Positions 34,701-49,941 of a stretch of DNA of 64,000 nt are shown here, in pieces. How positions within the stretch are numbered: the first letter of the stretch is position 1; every line of letters starts with the position of its first letter. The stretch spans positions 38,682,368 to 38,746,367 of the forward strand of contig OY740768.1 of NCBI GenBank assembly GCA_963513935.1, read 5' to 3'. Made by a program: the position numbers and the translations under genes. Source of the stretch: Aphrophora alni. Lineage: Eukaryota > Arthropoda > Insecta > Hemiptera > Aphrophoridae. Under the pieces are notes generated by a model that saw nothing but the letters and a program-made list of their open reading frames with translations, was not told the DNA's origin and ran no database searches.

Positions 34701-37700
34701 CAGGATTGTCGCTTCACAACCTTTCTTAACACCAAACTGGAAATGGACGGTCGCAACCTTTCACCAGAACATTTCAGGAGCCCAAGTCATCTTCAAATTG
34801 TATAACCAAGGTACTAATCTTAATAATAAACCTTCGCAAATGCTGCTATTGGTTAAACATATAATTTAGGATTCTAAAGATTAGGAATTTGTTAATTTTA
34901 ATACTGTATATTTGTTTTGTTTGAGAATCAGAAAAATTAATGCTTTTTAAATAAAGTAAATTTGTGTTCTCTATTGCAATTATAAATAATTCTATGATCT
35001 CTTGAGAGTTAAAAAAATAATTTCTGAGCACTATTTTAAGAGACGTATTTAAAGGAAATTTTATGTTTTGTGTTTGTGTATTTATTTATGATCTAAAATT
35101 AACCTTATGTGTTTTCCAGGATTAATTAATTAATGTGTTAAAATATATGTGATCATATTTTATAATGTAATTATAGATTTTGCAAATGACACTCCTCGAG
35201 AGAGGTCGAATGGAAAGAGAAAAGTAAAGGCTAGTCAATAAAATTAAATAAATAGAATATTTTATAAAAAAATATAACATCAAGAATAAATTTTACTTGA
35301 AAAGAATAAAAAGTAAGATTTCACTCTTGCAATTGAGCAAAATAGTAAGCTAGGTTGTTGAAAGTGGAAATCAACTTGCGGTTAGAAGCTCATAATAAAA
35401 TTTTAAGATTAAAAGTAAAAATGTTCAAATCTTACACCGAAGAATGTTAAGCTTGTTGCAAGTAGTGCAACAAAAGAGGCACCACCATCAACAAAATGGC
35501 GCTAAAGGTAAGCTCATCGTAAGTGGCCCAACAAAGTGGGACATGAAGTTGAGTGAAATATAAAACTTCCATTGCAAGTAGCACCCAACATGGGGCACGA
35601 ATTCAACACTCCAAGTTGAGAGTTGAGATAGTTAAAGCTCGTTGCAGTATCTCAAGAGTGGAAGGCAGCCAGAGAAGTGTTCATACCAAAGCCAGGATGC
35701 ACCTCTTATGCTGAGGCTACGGCTTATAAACCGATCAGTTTAACTTCCTATATTATAAAGGCACTAGAAAAACTAGTAGAGAAACATGTATGCGGGGCCA
35801 TGACCTCTTTGCATATAAGTCAACATGCGTCAGATAAAGGTTGTGAGAGTACACTTCATAGTCTAGTTCAAAGATTGGAAGGGACTCTCAGAAACTGTGA
35901 ATATGCCCTCGGTGTCTTTTTTGACATTGAGGGAACTTTTGACAATGCCTCCCATAATTAAATGGTCCTCGCACTATCATATTACGGGATTAATTCAAGT
36001 GTGTGAAAGTGGGTAGTGGGCATGTTGAATAGAAGGACAGTTCTAGTAAAAGTACTGGGAAAGGAGCTGGAGGCTGAGGTCACCAGAGGTTGTCAATAGG
36101 AAGGAGTTCTCTCTCCACTTCTGTGAAGTGTGGTGGTTGACACATTTCTGAACCTAATCTCATCAGAGGGTTACTACACCCAAGGATATGCGGATGATGT
36201 GCAGGTACTTATCCAAGGGAAGTTTGGGTATACAGTGGTAGATCTTATGAAAAGAGCTCTGTCACTAGTAGAGAGATGGTGTCGTAAGGAAAACCTTAGG
36301 GTCAAATTGATATTCATAAGGAAAACCTTATAAGATGACATTGATCCCATTTACAAGGAATAGGATCACTCCAGATTTGAGTGATATCAAACTTTCGTGG
36401 ACAAAAATTCCATGCAAGAATGAGGTCAAATATCTGGGGGTGGTATTAGACACCAAACTAACATGGAACTCACACTAAGGCTTGCTATGGAAAAAGCCAA
36501 TAAATCACTAATGGCAGTAAGAAGTAGGCATAACTTGGAGACTAAGACCAGTAATGATGAGATACATCTACACTGGTATTATACGACCTATGTGCCGGTA
36601 GTATGGTGGGTTGGAACCGAACAGGGACATGCCAAAACAACTCTTACTAAGGTCCAGAGATTGACATATCTATGCACAATCTTGGCCATGTCCACTTACA
36701 CCAACTGCTACAATGGAATTACTACTCGGGCTTCCACCCATTGACCTGTATATTATTATATTATGACGGAAGCAAGAAAACCGTCTACAGGCTGAATTAC
36801 AGCGGAGTCTGGAGAAATTCAAATATGGGGGTTGAAAAAATTATGGAAAAAATTGGCCATCCGATTTTAAGTATGGGTACCGATAAGATAGAAACCAGAT
36901 ACTCATTTTCAAGACAGTTTGAAGTTACATTGACCCATGGGGATGAAAATAGAGTTCTAAGAAACAGGGGAAACCTGGTGTGGTATACCAATGGTTCAAA
37001 GACAAAGGCAGGTAAGGTGCCGGGGTATATGGGCTGTGACCTGGGTTGAAACCTTTGCTATCCTTGGGACAATATACCATAGTTTTAATTGAAGCAAGTC
37101 TCTAAGAAAAACCATATCCACATATACACAGATAGTCAGGCTGCAATTAAGGGACTTGCTGGTGCTATCATAAAGTCTAGGCTAGTGTGGGATTGCTGGG
37201 AGAACCTCAACGCTTTATCCTAGGAAAACCAGATAACTTTGCACTGGGTGCCGGGGGATAATAGAGTTGAATGGAATGAGATGGCGGACAAACTAGCAAA
37301 ATGGGCTTTGTATCAGAGTTTGTAGGACTCGAGCCAGCTGTAGGAATATCCTTGTGTCTAGCTTAGATAGCCATAAATAGGTGGCTTCATGCACAACACC
37401 AGCAAAGATGGGGAAGCCTTAAGGGGCACAACCATAGTAAATCATTACTAAAATACATCCCCTCAGGTAATCCTGAGAAGACGATAATAACACGAAGTAG
37501 GGGACAACTCGGACATATTAAGGGACTTGTTATGTCACTGTGGTTTGAGAGTGCAGTTGCACAGGATAGGAGCCTATCAAGGCAAAATTGTGTATAGACT
37601 GTGCAGGAAGGATGAGGAGACCTCAAAACATATAATTTTCAATTGTGAAGCCCTGACCAATAAGAGGCGAAAGATTTTTGGATTCCAAATTCCTGGGGAA

Positions 37701-40700
37701 CTAATGTTGGAAGAGTTAGTTAATGGATTACTAAACTCGTAAGGGAAACAAACCTAGTAAACTAGAATGAGGAGGCTTTAGTTTCACAATAGGTCATACG
37801 TCGCGGTGCTAGGACTGGTCTCTAAACGGCCCCTTAAACTCCAAATATAATCAATCAATCAATGGATCAAGCCAACTCATAATCTGAACTTGAGACATTA
37901 TTTTGTTGTTGCCAGACATTAGTTGGAAGTAAAGGAAGTTTGATTTTTCAGTTTTACCATACAACAGACTGAGCGGTGACACAAAAGGCACAGCTACGTT
38001 GTTGCATGGTCTATAAGTATTTACTGTAATTGTAGGAGAAAACATCATAACAAACTCTATACTATTTAATTATTTTATCCAAATTAAATACATGAAGATA
38101 CCTGACCTGTTCCAATAGCTTTGATACTGATCTTTGACATACTGTAGATGCTGTCTCTCACTTCCAAACAGAGCTTTACTTTCAATCCAATTGATGATAA
38201 ATCCATCCACAGCAACTGGTGTTTCTAATTTAACATCAGGTGTTTTATCATAACCCTTTGCATATAAATCTTTTTCAGTTTTGAACACTAGACCAACACT
38301 TCTTACACATTCATGTAATTTTATTTCATATTCACATCCAAGAATACTGAAACACAAAACAATAAATAGTATTTATAAAACTACAGATAATGTATTTTGG
38401 TAGTTAATTAAATATAATACAAAACATTTACAATTTAACCGATTAATATTGTTATATATAAAATATACATAATACATGTTTTAATAAAATGCCAATACTG
38501 TTACTGTTCCTACATATATATAGCCCATATCTGAACACACTTTGAAAGAAAGTAAAATGTGTATTTCTAAAATAATTTTGTGGTAGTTGATGCCTTATCT
38601 TAATTATCAAAAATATTTATATTATCCTATACTATTTATTATAAATCTCTTTCCTAAACATACATTATACAAAATTATATCTTTCCTAATAATAAAATTC
38701 ACAAATGATTTTTGAATTAACCTAACTAATATACTTAGGGTTTGTACATATTTTTTATATTTATATTATTTACTCTAGTTATATTCTGGTTAATTAAGTT
38801 GTATATTTTCTTAACTTTATTTTAAATTATGTTTTACTTTAATTATTTCAATCCTGTTATTGGTTTTCTTATTAACAGCCCAGACTCTATTAATATAATT
38901 TCCTTATTCTAGGCTATGGTGGTTTAATTTATTTCTGGGTGTTTTAGCCACTGTTTGAATACACTGTTATTACCCCATATATTGTTGTGAATCTATTTTT
39001 AAACGGTTTTAATTATTATTAAAGTATTATGATTATTTATCTTAGAGACCTATTTCAAGGTATCATCTACGCCATTGATTTTAATTAAACCTTTAGAAAA
39101 TAAATATATCAATATTATATAACCTTAGCATCATGTTTCACCATAAGATACTTTGCTTTTTTTCTCACTTTGTTCGATTTTTTTTTGGCCAGAACTGAAA
39201 AATATTTATCACAAATCCATAATTTTTATCTATACCAAAAGAAGTAATTGTTAAGAAAATATGAATTGTTTATATTCATTTTGTGACATCATAAGTGTTT
39301 ATTTCCCGTCAATCACAGCTAACTCTGTCCATACTGCCCATTTCAAAACAAAAGATAGAGGTTAAATTATATTTCAATCCTAAATTTAGTGGAAAATCGA
39401 AAAAAATTTGAGTTCGATAACAGCTTAAGCTGGTTAAAAACTTAAGCTAATTTAAAGGTCGAACTCATTAAAATGTTCTACTCAATAAAAACTTTTGAGC
39501 TTGATTAAGCAAAAACTCTTAAAATCTATCTTTTTTAGAAATCAAAGATAATTATTGAGGATTGTCAAACTGAAACCAAACGCCTTGTTTCTTGATCTTC
39601 AAATTTAGCTAATTTTAATTATTTTTCTGATAAACTATTTATGCTAAAGACCGTTGGTACTTAGTGGTATTCCTCGTTAATAAATAAAACATAATATTTG
39701 GTAAAACCACTACTATAAAAGCCACAATGTAGGTCAAACTGGTCGTAATTAACTAGATTAGATGAACATAATAGAAGTTGGTGGTTGGGCTATGATGACT
39801 CTAGTTTTGCTAACCACTTGAAAATACATAATGATTTGGATTTTTATTCAAATACAAGGTTTAATATTTTACACATGACATATGCAATCAGTAAAAAAAA
39901 AATACCTATTTAGAAATAAATAGAGTGGTTAGTAGAAAACATGTTTTAGTTTTAAATGAGTAATTAGATTTAAGCAGTTCCCCATTCCTTAACCCTTTGT
40001 CCAGGTTATAACCTATCTTCCCCTCTCTATTCAAAACAATGGAGAATACCCAGCTTTTGTATATAATAGGTTACTGTACTTTTTTCCCTTTAGTCTGTTA
40101 AATTGCCTTGACAATACTGTAACTAGAGAAACCATGGTCGGTAAGTATTAATAAAATTGCGGTTTTACTAAATATTGAATTTTTATTTATATATATATAT
40201 ATATATTTAAATATTACAGTAAGACTGTAATAATATATTTTATAGTCAATTTGATAACCTTTAGCTCAGATATGCTTAGAGGCTCACAATAACGAGTAAT
40301 GATAATTTTGAGGGATCCTAGCTTGATCTATACTTTTTTACATGTAGTCTTGTGTTAGATCTCTTTCTTTACCCAAGAAATATCATATCAGGTTTCTTTT
40401 GACCAACTCATTTTTATCTTTCAACTCTGATGCTATTAGAGCATTCATTTTTTCCCTAAAGGCGATAATGATTGAAATGTTTTTCACCTTCAAATAACAA
40501 GGAAAAAAAAAACTTTTTGCCACAACATTGTTACTGTAGAAGAAAGAATACAACAATAATAATTCCTTAATACACCACAAATAGGTAATTTGGCTTCCTA
40601 ATATAATGACTTTGTGCACATGTAAAATTGTTATACATTTTAAAATAAACTGTCTCTTATACTATTTAGCAAGTCATTATAAGCCTTTTGTTTTTACCAT

Positions 40701-43700
40701 TCATTATTACTTGTTTTAAATTGATCAACTTAAAAATTACCAAAAGTAAAAGTTAAAAATCTTACTTCTTGATTTGATCAGCATATGGTCCACTTTGGTC
40801 ATCTAATATCATACACTAAAACAAATTACAAGAAAAATTAAACTTATATTAATCAATTTTTATAATATTATAATACATAATTATATATTTCAGCTAGGCC
40901 TTACATAATTATGTCTAGTGCAATTTTCAGCTACTGTGAACATTTTAATTACTAGGTGACTCAGTTTGCAGTACATCCATCTTCAAAATTACTTATATAC
41001 TTTTCAGTTTTTGAAGATGGGGGTAATCTGAAACAAGAAAACCAGTAATAAAAAAGTGACTAGGTGAAAATCGTATTCAACAATAAGAACAATTCTACTA
41101 TTCAATATAAAAAAGTAGAGAACCTTCATGTGTTTATGTGTATATGCACAATTATTTAGATTAGGCTATAATTGTTATACAACCTGAGGAGAGTTTACAC
41201 AGTCCATCATGTTGGTTCCAGTGTACCAAACCTAAATCAGCAATATCTATTATGTAGTTCCATTTTTGTAAATATCTAGCATTGTAGCTGAAACTTGTGA
41301 TACTCCAGTATGCTTTGATCTAACAGATGGGAATAAATGTATACCTACTGATTCTATATCATCTCTGCTTACAATTTAAAGCTACAAACCGTCAACTTTC
41401 TTCTGCTATTTAAGGAAATACTCAACTTCATAATACACACATGCACAAAATGTTTCCAGGACATTGTGATATATTAGGTAATGAACTAGCCGATCAACTG
41501 GCTGGGATTGCAGCAAGTCTTGAACCCAAGCCTGTGATAACAGAAATTTTGATAGCAAGCATAAATCAAAAGCCGAAGGACTTGTACAGATCTTTAGTGG
41601 GAGAGTTGGAGATCTTTTTGAATGGCATAGCTCTTTATAATATACAGAATACAAACATTGATGGTCAGAATCAGAATGGGTCATACAGCAGAATGTACAT
41701 CGGTTTCATCTGGGTGAGTCACCAATATAATAACTGGGTGGTAGATGGAATAATACAGAGGGAACTATTCTCATATAATCATTGAATGTAACTATGGTAA
41801 AGATAACTAAGTGAGATATGATCTGATCAAATGTTTCGAGAGTTTAAATTAGATTGTAATATAGATATCAATAAGAAACTGATTCCTATGGCTACAAAAC
41901 TGTAGGATATACACCATGCTGTTGATGTTGGATGCTTGTTGTAAGAAGTAAGAAATTTGAGGCGAGTGGAAGATAAGATGAGGTGAGGGTTTGTTCTAGA
42001 CATTGTAAAGTCTATTTATCCTATGGTTTGCTGTAGCAGGAAATGGTAAACTAATGAACATGCTGTGATTTTGAAGTTTGATACGAGGGGGGAGGGGGAG
42101 GGGGGTGTTTCATTGACCAATTTTAAATAAAAGTTGTAATATTTACAATTTTTAACTAAGTAATTGTAAATTTACGTATAAGTCACATTAACTATTTTAT
42201 TTGTTAACAATCTAATAATACAGATCATATCTCCAATCACTTACCACACTATCCACAATGTTATAATGTTATTAATTATAATCAATACATGTAATTATAA
42301 TTTTACATACATAAATCAATATTTTATTTATATACTGACTTTAATTTAAACCATGAATACATTAACCCTTTTAGGACCATCTGACGATATTTCGTCAATT
42401 TTAAAATATGCGCAAAAGACCATCTGACGAAATATCGTCAAATTATTTCAATGCGTAAAAGACCATTTGACAATATTTCGTCATTTGCGAAAAAATTAAT
42501 TTCAACGTAATTAAATAGGTAAAAGTAATAAAATTGTTATTTTTGAAGATTAAATAATGTCATTTATAATAAATGTAATAATCATTATTTAACTCATAAT
42601 ATGAATAAATATTTTAAAATAGACAAACAAACTGTGTTTATTTTTTGCGCGTATCTGTGCGATCAGCTGTATAGGCCTAAGAATTCTAAAAGCGTACGTA
42701 GTGCTTTGTCTCTTGGTTTATCTAACAACAGCGTATTTACACTGCAAAGTACTGTTATTCGAATTTTAATATTGTGTTTTGGTTATTTTAGTGTTATATT
42801 TTACTTCCAACATTAAGTTTTAATTTCTAAGTGTGTTTTATTTGTCTAAAAAATGAGTGGTGACAGTGACTTTGTTAGATCGAGTGAAATTGATAGGTTA
42901 ATTCATGATGAATTGGATAGCGATTTATGTAGCGAAAATGATGAAGACATTTTTGACGATTCAGATAAAGACCCAACCTATGATCCAAACAGACCTCAAA
43001 CATCGTCATTTCTGGGTAATTTCGGATCGTCAACTATTACCGACAGTGACAGTGAAAGTGAGGTTAGGCATGAAACACCGATAGGCCTACATACGCCTAC
43101 AGTTTCCAACATTGATAGGCAGGTTTTGAGTGATGATTCAGATATAGACGATGAATCAAGTGATGCAGATAATGATAGTGATATCTGGAGTAAAGTTGAA
43201 GATACTTTTGAAAATAATATAAGTTTTTCATTCACTGAAAAACCTGGGCCAAAAAATTGCCCTACACCGGATTCTAAACCTATTGATTATTTTAAACTTT
43301 TTTTTACTGAATCATTATTAAAATCATTTGTAAAAGAAACAAACAGGTATGCTGAAGATACAATAACATCAAAAGGACAAAATATTTCCCCTTCAAGTAA
43401 ATTTAAACTTTGGAAACCAATCACGGTGAACGAGATGTTGAGTTTTATCATTGTTATTTTGAATATGGGCCTCATAAACAAACCAACAATAAAATCTTAC
43501 TGGTCCACATCTTCACAAAGCACACCCTGGTTTCGTAAAATGTTATCTCGTACACGGTTTGAACTAATTCTTGGGTTTTTTCACATAGTAAATAACAACA
43601 GATTACCAAAAAGCACTGAACCTGGATATGACCCATGCCAAAAATTTCAACCCTTACTGGACCATGCTAATATGACTTCAAAAAATTTATATACACCACA

Positions 43701-46700
43701 CCAGCAAATATCTATAGATGAAAGTCTTATTGGTACAAAGAGTCACTCACAATTGATGCAATATCTCCCTAATAAACACCATCATAGATGGGGTATTAAA
43801 TTGTGGGTGCTGTGCGATTCGGTCTCAAAATATTGCATGAGCTACTTTTGTTACAAAGGGTCAAGATCTGTTGAAAATGCTACTGAAATAAAGAAAAATG
43901 GCCTTGCATTTAGTGTAGTAAAAAAATTATTATCGTTTTGTAATTTACTAAATAAGGGTTACCATTTGTTTACAGACAATTTTTTTCTAGTCTTCCTCTG
44001 GCCAATTTTTTATATAACAGCAAAACATTTTTCACTGGAACAATTAGGAAGAACAGGAAAGGTTTACCACAGGAAATAAAACAACAACTTCCAGTAGGCA
44101 GCAAACTGTACTACAAAAAAGATTATTTGGTCGCTATGGCATACCGACAAAAAAAGTCACAAAAAAACCGGTTCTTCTATTATCAACAAAGACATCAAAT
44201 CAAGATAAAGAAATAAGATGCAGAAGATATGGAAGAGAAATAGTAAATGAAAAACCATCTGTTGTAATTGATTATAACAAACATATGGGAGGAATAGATC
44301 ATTTTGACATGATGTTATATACCTATCTGGATGAGCGCAGAACTATTAAGTACTGGAAAAAGGTAGCATTCAATATTTTTGCTAGAATGGTTTTAAATTC
44401 ATTTGTTTTATATAAAGAAAATCGTGGAAGTGAAAACCTAAAAAATATGTCCAGATACCAGTTTATTGTGTCAATTGTTGAAGATGTGTCAGCGAACTGG
44501 TTCGAACAACAAAATCTTGGAGAAAATAGTCGAAGACCTACTAGACCAATTGAAGGAGATGGTGATAATTGTGGAGAAGTTGGAACTATAAAACTACCTG
44601 GTAAGCAAGAGAAGACCTGTAAAGTTTGTTCTATAAAAGGGAAGAGGAAAAGGTCCAGAAGAGCATGTGGAAAGTGTGGTGAAGGCTGCCATGGCGAATG
44701 TCATTACAAACATGTATGCTGATCAAAAATGAATTAATAAATCAGTGGTTTAACATTCTAGTGTAAATATATGACTATAAACTGTGCTTAGTGATAGTTT
44801 TACAGTGTTTCAAAAGATTTTATGTGAGTACTTCATTTCAATAATTTACAGTTATTGCATAAGCTAGAATACGAGTAAAATTTAGAAAAAAGGTTAGGTT
44901 TTAATTTTTTCTATATTTTTGTTGTTTCTGTACTTATCTTTATGAAATTTTCAGGATTAATATAGAACATAATAAAAATGATAAAAATCAAGTTTCCCAC
45001 AGTAAAATTTTTGTTTGTTTTTAAAATAGGAAAATTTGAATTTAAAATTTAAATATGAAATTAAAAATTTTTTCCCAATTTTGACGTTTTAAAATAAAAA
45101 TATATATTATTTCAGCTAAAATGTTCATTTATTAAAAAGTCCATTTATTTATCTTCAATTCAAAAATTTTTTTTTTAAAATTCCATTTATAAATAAATAT
45201 TTTGTGACTTTTTAAAAAAAAACTTGCCAAATAAGTCTATTCTTATAGTGTGCAGTTTTAAAACCTGTTGCCGAAATTCAGATTACACTTTTTACACACC
45301 CCCTGAAAAATGGTTGGTCCTAAAAGGGTTATTAAAATGGATATCATCATATTAAAGATCACACTAAAACACTGTTAACAGTAACATAATCACAAAGCTA
45401 AAACTTGTGCAATGAAAAAAAAAAGAAGCTAAAAAAAAGAAACAAGACTATGGTATTTTTCCATCAACTTTTTTTCTAAAATGACTGGACCTGAACTTTT
45501 CATTTATTACCCTATTACAAAATAAATTATTATGAAACATTTTGAAAAAACTAAATATATGAAATGACGTGAGAACTGATTTAAGTAATAAAGGACAATT
45601 TATAACTAGACAAACTTGATTCAATTGACAGATGAAAGTAATCTTGCCCATAGCATTCAATTAAATTACAGAATAAAATGGAGGCAACATATCTTTAACA
45701 TTAGAAATGATCTACCAGGTTAAAACTGTCGGCAAGGATGTATACATATATATATTTTACACACACACACATACACACATCATTCAACCACTAACACATA
45801 GTTATTAATTGGCCATCTTTCACCAAACACATTAGATTCTTAGAGTATGTTGGAAGCCTGGACTAAGTGTCAGAAGGCAGGTAGTTAGGAAAATGCAGAA
45901 TAAGCATTTCTGATCGATTCCATATAGAAGAAAAATAGGCAGTGTTGTTCCATAAGTCTCACTGTCTGGATACGTTGCATGATTCCTATTCTGTCTAACG
46001 GCAATCTTGCATCATGATATAGGGAAAGAAAGAAGGGTTCATATTTATAAATTACTCTTTCGGCCAAATTATATTTCAAATTATTAAATTTAATAAACCG
46101 TCTTAATTCACAGAACTGTTTTCTTTTTTCTCTGTGTACCCTTTCGCCAACCTTTTTCAGCTGGGGGATATCCTGACAACTTCGTAGATGAAGAGGAACC
46201 AAAGGTTTTTCCCAAAACATCTGGATAGCGATTCGTTTGTGCCACAACTAGTGTAGAAGCTTTTGGTCTACAAGAACGACGAATCACGGGGAAAGGGAGG
46301 GGAAAAAGACTATTTTTTCAATAAGTGAAATAGGAACAAATTTTAAACAAATTTTTGTCTCTTCCTAATTACAGTAGAACCTCTGTTAACCGGCCTCGGA
46401 TTAACCGGTCCTCGGATTAACCGGCGTATATCGTAGTGTACTGGTTGGATGAGAGTTTCCGAAAATAAATTGTAATTGAAACACCAAAGTGGCAGCGAGT
46501 CAAACGACTTTGTCGATAGCGGTATCCCATTGTCGGCGGCACCAAAGCAGCGGCGAGTCAAACAATTTTGTCGATAGCGGTATCCCATTGTCAGCGGTGT
46601 AAAAACACTGCGGCACCAAAACAGCGGCGAGTCATACGATTTTTTTATAGCGGTATCCCATTGTCGGCGGCACCAAAGCAGCGGCGAGTCAAACAATTTT

Positions 46701-49700
46701 GTCGATAGCAGTATCCCATTGTCGGCGGCGTAAAAACACAGCGGCGAGTCAAACGATTTTGTTGATAGCGGTATCCCATTGTCGGCGGCATAAAACACCG
46801 CGGCATTGGCACCCGTCAGTATAGTAGACATACACCACAAAAACGTTTGATAGGCCGCTTTTTTTCCACGAATCATTATGGAAAATATAACATTTCTTTT
46901 CAGTTTTCTTCTTGTCTTTGACTGGTTATGATCTACGTACAGTAAATAAAAATGAGGGAGTTACGAAAACGTAAGCGTGTGTTGGTTTCATTTGAGACGC
47001 GGTTAAATGTGTCAAAAGACTTGACAGAGGGGAATCTGTAAAAAAGCTTTGTAGTGTTTAATTTTTTCATGTTTGATGTATAATATACATAACATAATAT
47101 ATACGATACATTTATGTACAATAAAATGAGTTGCAATAACATCTTAATTGCATAATTCTTAGAGCTACCTGATTAAATAAGCTTTCTTTGAACAAAAACC
47201 GATTTTTCACAGGAACCTCGGATTAACCGGCCAAACGGGCAACCGGCCCGGGTGTCAGTCCCGACTAGACCGGTTAAGAGGGGTTCTACTGTACATTAGA
47301 AATAAATGGAAATCATATATTAAATTACACAATGAATTCTTATAAGGTGAAATCACTTTTAGAATGGACAATTATTTTTATTGATGCATTGTAATTAATA
47401 TTATAGGTTTAGATTTAGGTTATACAGATATTTTGCATTTCAACAAATTGAATAATAATTACAGGAGATGAGTTTCTAAGACATTTATTGAGAACACCTA
47501 TTACTCTGATATCACCTGAAATAACAAGATGTACGAGTACAGGTTAGTGAGAGGAAAGAACTCATATTTATAAAATTCATAGTTGCAATACAAATATGAA
47601 GCGGAAACCACTTACATTATTTGAGATAACATTTATTTATAGGGGTCTTTGTGTTTATTGAATGTTTGACAATATGATTGAACTTAGAATGTTCGAATAT
47701 AGGAATTAGTCAAAATATTGTTAAAAAATGGGCAGATATTGCCTGTTTTTTTAATAATAAGTTTACAGATATGTAGCAAATGACATTGGTGTTAGACCTT
47801 CGTTTAAGTTTTTATATAAATTTGAGAGGAGGATATTGCTGATATTTTAACCCCAACCAGTAAAAATTAGCTGATATTAGAAAAATAATAATAAATTTTA
47901 AAATATAAAAGGTCTGTTGGGTGGGATGTAATTCCAGTAGATTAGTTGAAAAGGTTTGTTGATTATATAATTTATCCCACATGCTTTATAGTGAATCAGT
48001 CACTAGAATGTGCTGAAACACGCAGAAGTAAAATCTTTATTTATGAATAGGGACAAAAGAAATTCAGATAATTATTGACCTTTCTCATTGTTGCTCACAA
48101 TATCAAAATATGTTGAAATAGTGGTGTATAAACAAATTATGTATTTTTTTATCCATGTTGATGTTCTTATTTAAAGAGCAGTTTGATTTTTGACCAGTAT
48201 GTAACATAGTTTCACCTGCTTGCAGCTTAGTGAAGCAAATTGTAGAGGGTATGGATGGTTCAGAGAGTGCTGATAGAATTTTCTATGACCTAGCCAGGAC
48301 CATTGATGTGTGTTATATAATATCATATGATATTGATAAATTGAGTTACTATAATTTTTCATTATTTGATATACAATAATGTACATAACATCTTTTTAGA
48401 GAGAAAACAGAGGACTATTGTTTTCAAAAAATATACAAAATTAATTTTTCCTTGGAAAAATATGAAATGTGGAGTCCCTCAGGGTTTAATTTTGGGACCA
48501 CTTTTATTTTTGATCAATGTGAATGGTACATAATATGAGTCCAAGTATTATTCTTTGTACAGATGATACTACTGCAATAATTGTAAAAGCAAGACATTTG
48601 ATCGATATGACAAACTTAAATGAAAAGGCCGTGATTGAACTCTCAAGGTGGGTTCACTGCAAATGGTTTGATGTTGAAAAGGAAAAAACTCAAATTACCA
48701 AATTTAAATTTTGTCAGAGTAGACAACCAGTGGAAATGAGTGTTAATTTTGAGGGCAAACAACTTATTTCTGTAGAAACAATAACATTTTTGGGGCTTCA
48801 CAAAGACGATCATTTCTGGAAGACATATTTGAATATTCTTAATAAAAAACTTAATTGATACGATTTCAAATTATGGTCTTAACCCTAGTGTGCAAAGTTT
48901 CGTCATTTTGAAAACAATTCATAAAAAATAGTAATTTTATGCAAAACCTAACTTGTAAGACATCATTTTTCTGAGAAATATGCAAAGAATTTATTTGTGT
49001 CATTAAAATTTCTTTATCTGTTACGATTTTGGAGTAAGAATGTTAGGAATCAAAAAAATGAAGTATTAACAAATGGTGCATCAGCCGTGGTTTTAGTTTT
49101 TACTAAAAATAACAGATGCATAGCCTACTAAGGATTATTACTAAAAAAAAGTTTTATTATAACCATTTTGTAAAATTAGTAGAAAATTATTGTTGATTTC
49201 TTATCGGCCATGGGTTTAGTATTTACTAAACACTTTATTGCTTTATTTTATTATTTTGCTGATTTTATTAATTGATTGTAGACTTGAAGTTGATTTACTT
49301 TATAAACGTTAATTGGAAAAATTTGTTATTAGACAATTAATTTATCTGTATTTAGTGTGTTGCTTCGTTATTTTTGAAATTTGTGACCGATTACTATTAA
49401 TTGGTTAATTTGTTGGAAAGTTAATTTGTAATTAGTTATTATAAACTTTGAGAGAAATATTAAGTTTTGAAGTAACAATTTTTGTTCTTTCTGAAGATTA
49501 TTGACATTATTTCCCTTTTGTGTAAATTGGTTTAATCTGTTGATTTAAGAATTACTTATTATACAGTTTGAATTAATGATTTTTGAATATATAGGTATGG
49601 TTGGTATGTATTTTGAAAAATTTAATATTGATGGTGGTAAATTTTAAGTTAGTATTTTATGTTTCATAACCAATGAACTGAGTGGGCAAAAGAAATACTT

Positions 49701-49862
49701 ATGTCAGGTTTATTATGAATAAAGTGTTATGAGAAGATTAGATAACACGCTGAGTAGGGAAATTCCTTCGAGTTTGATTGTTTATTTCACTATAATAAAT
49801 CTTAAAGTAAATTTTTTTCTTTTTCCGGTATATGACTTATAAAGGCTTAACGGGAGTTTAGG

Positions 49863-49941
<79 letters not shown>

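Noticed and set aside
38101..38106. Alternative donor TCAG|GTATCT for CDIN1 exon 6
   Set aside because: Using it gives SYWNRSG and breaks phase with exon 7, whereas AACAG|GTCAGG yields the conserved NRFGPG.
46343..46876. 177-residue minus-strand open frame
   Set aside because: Produced by the tandem repeat inside a pogo MITE; no domain and no start context.
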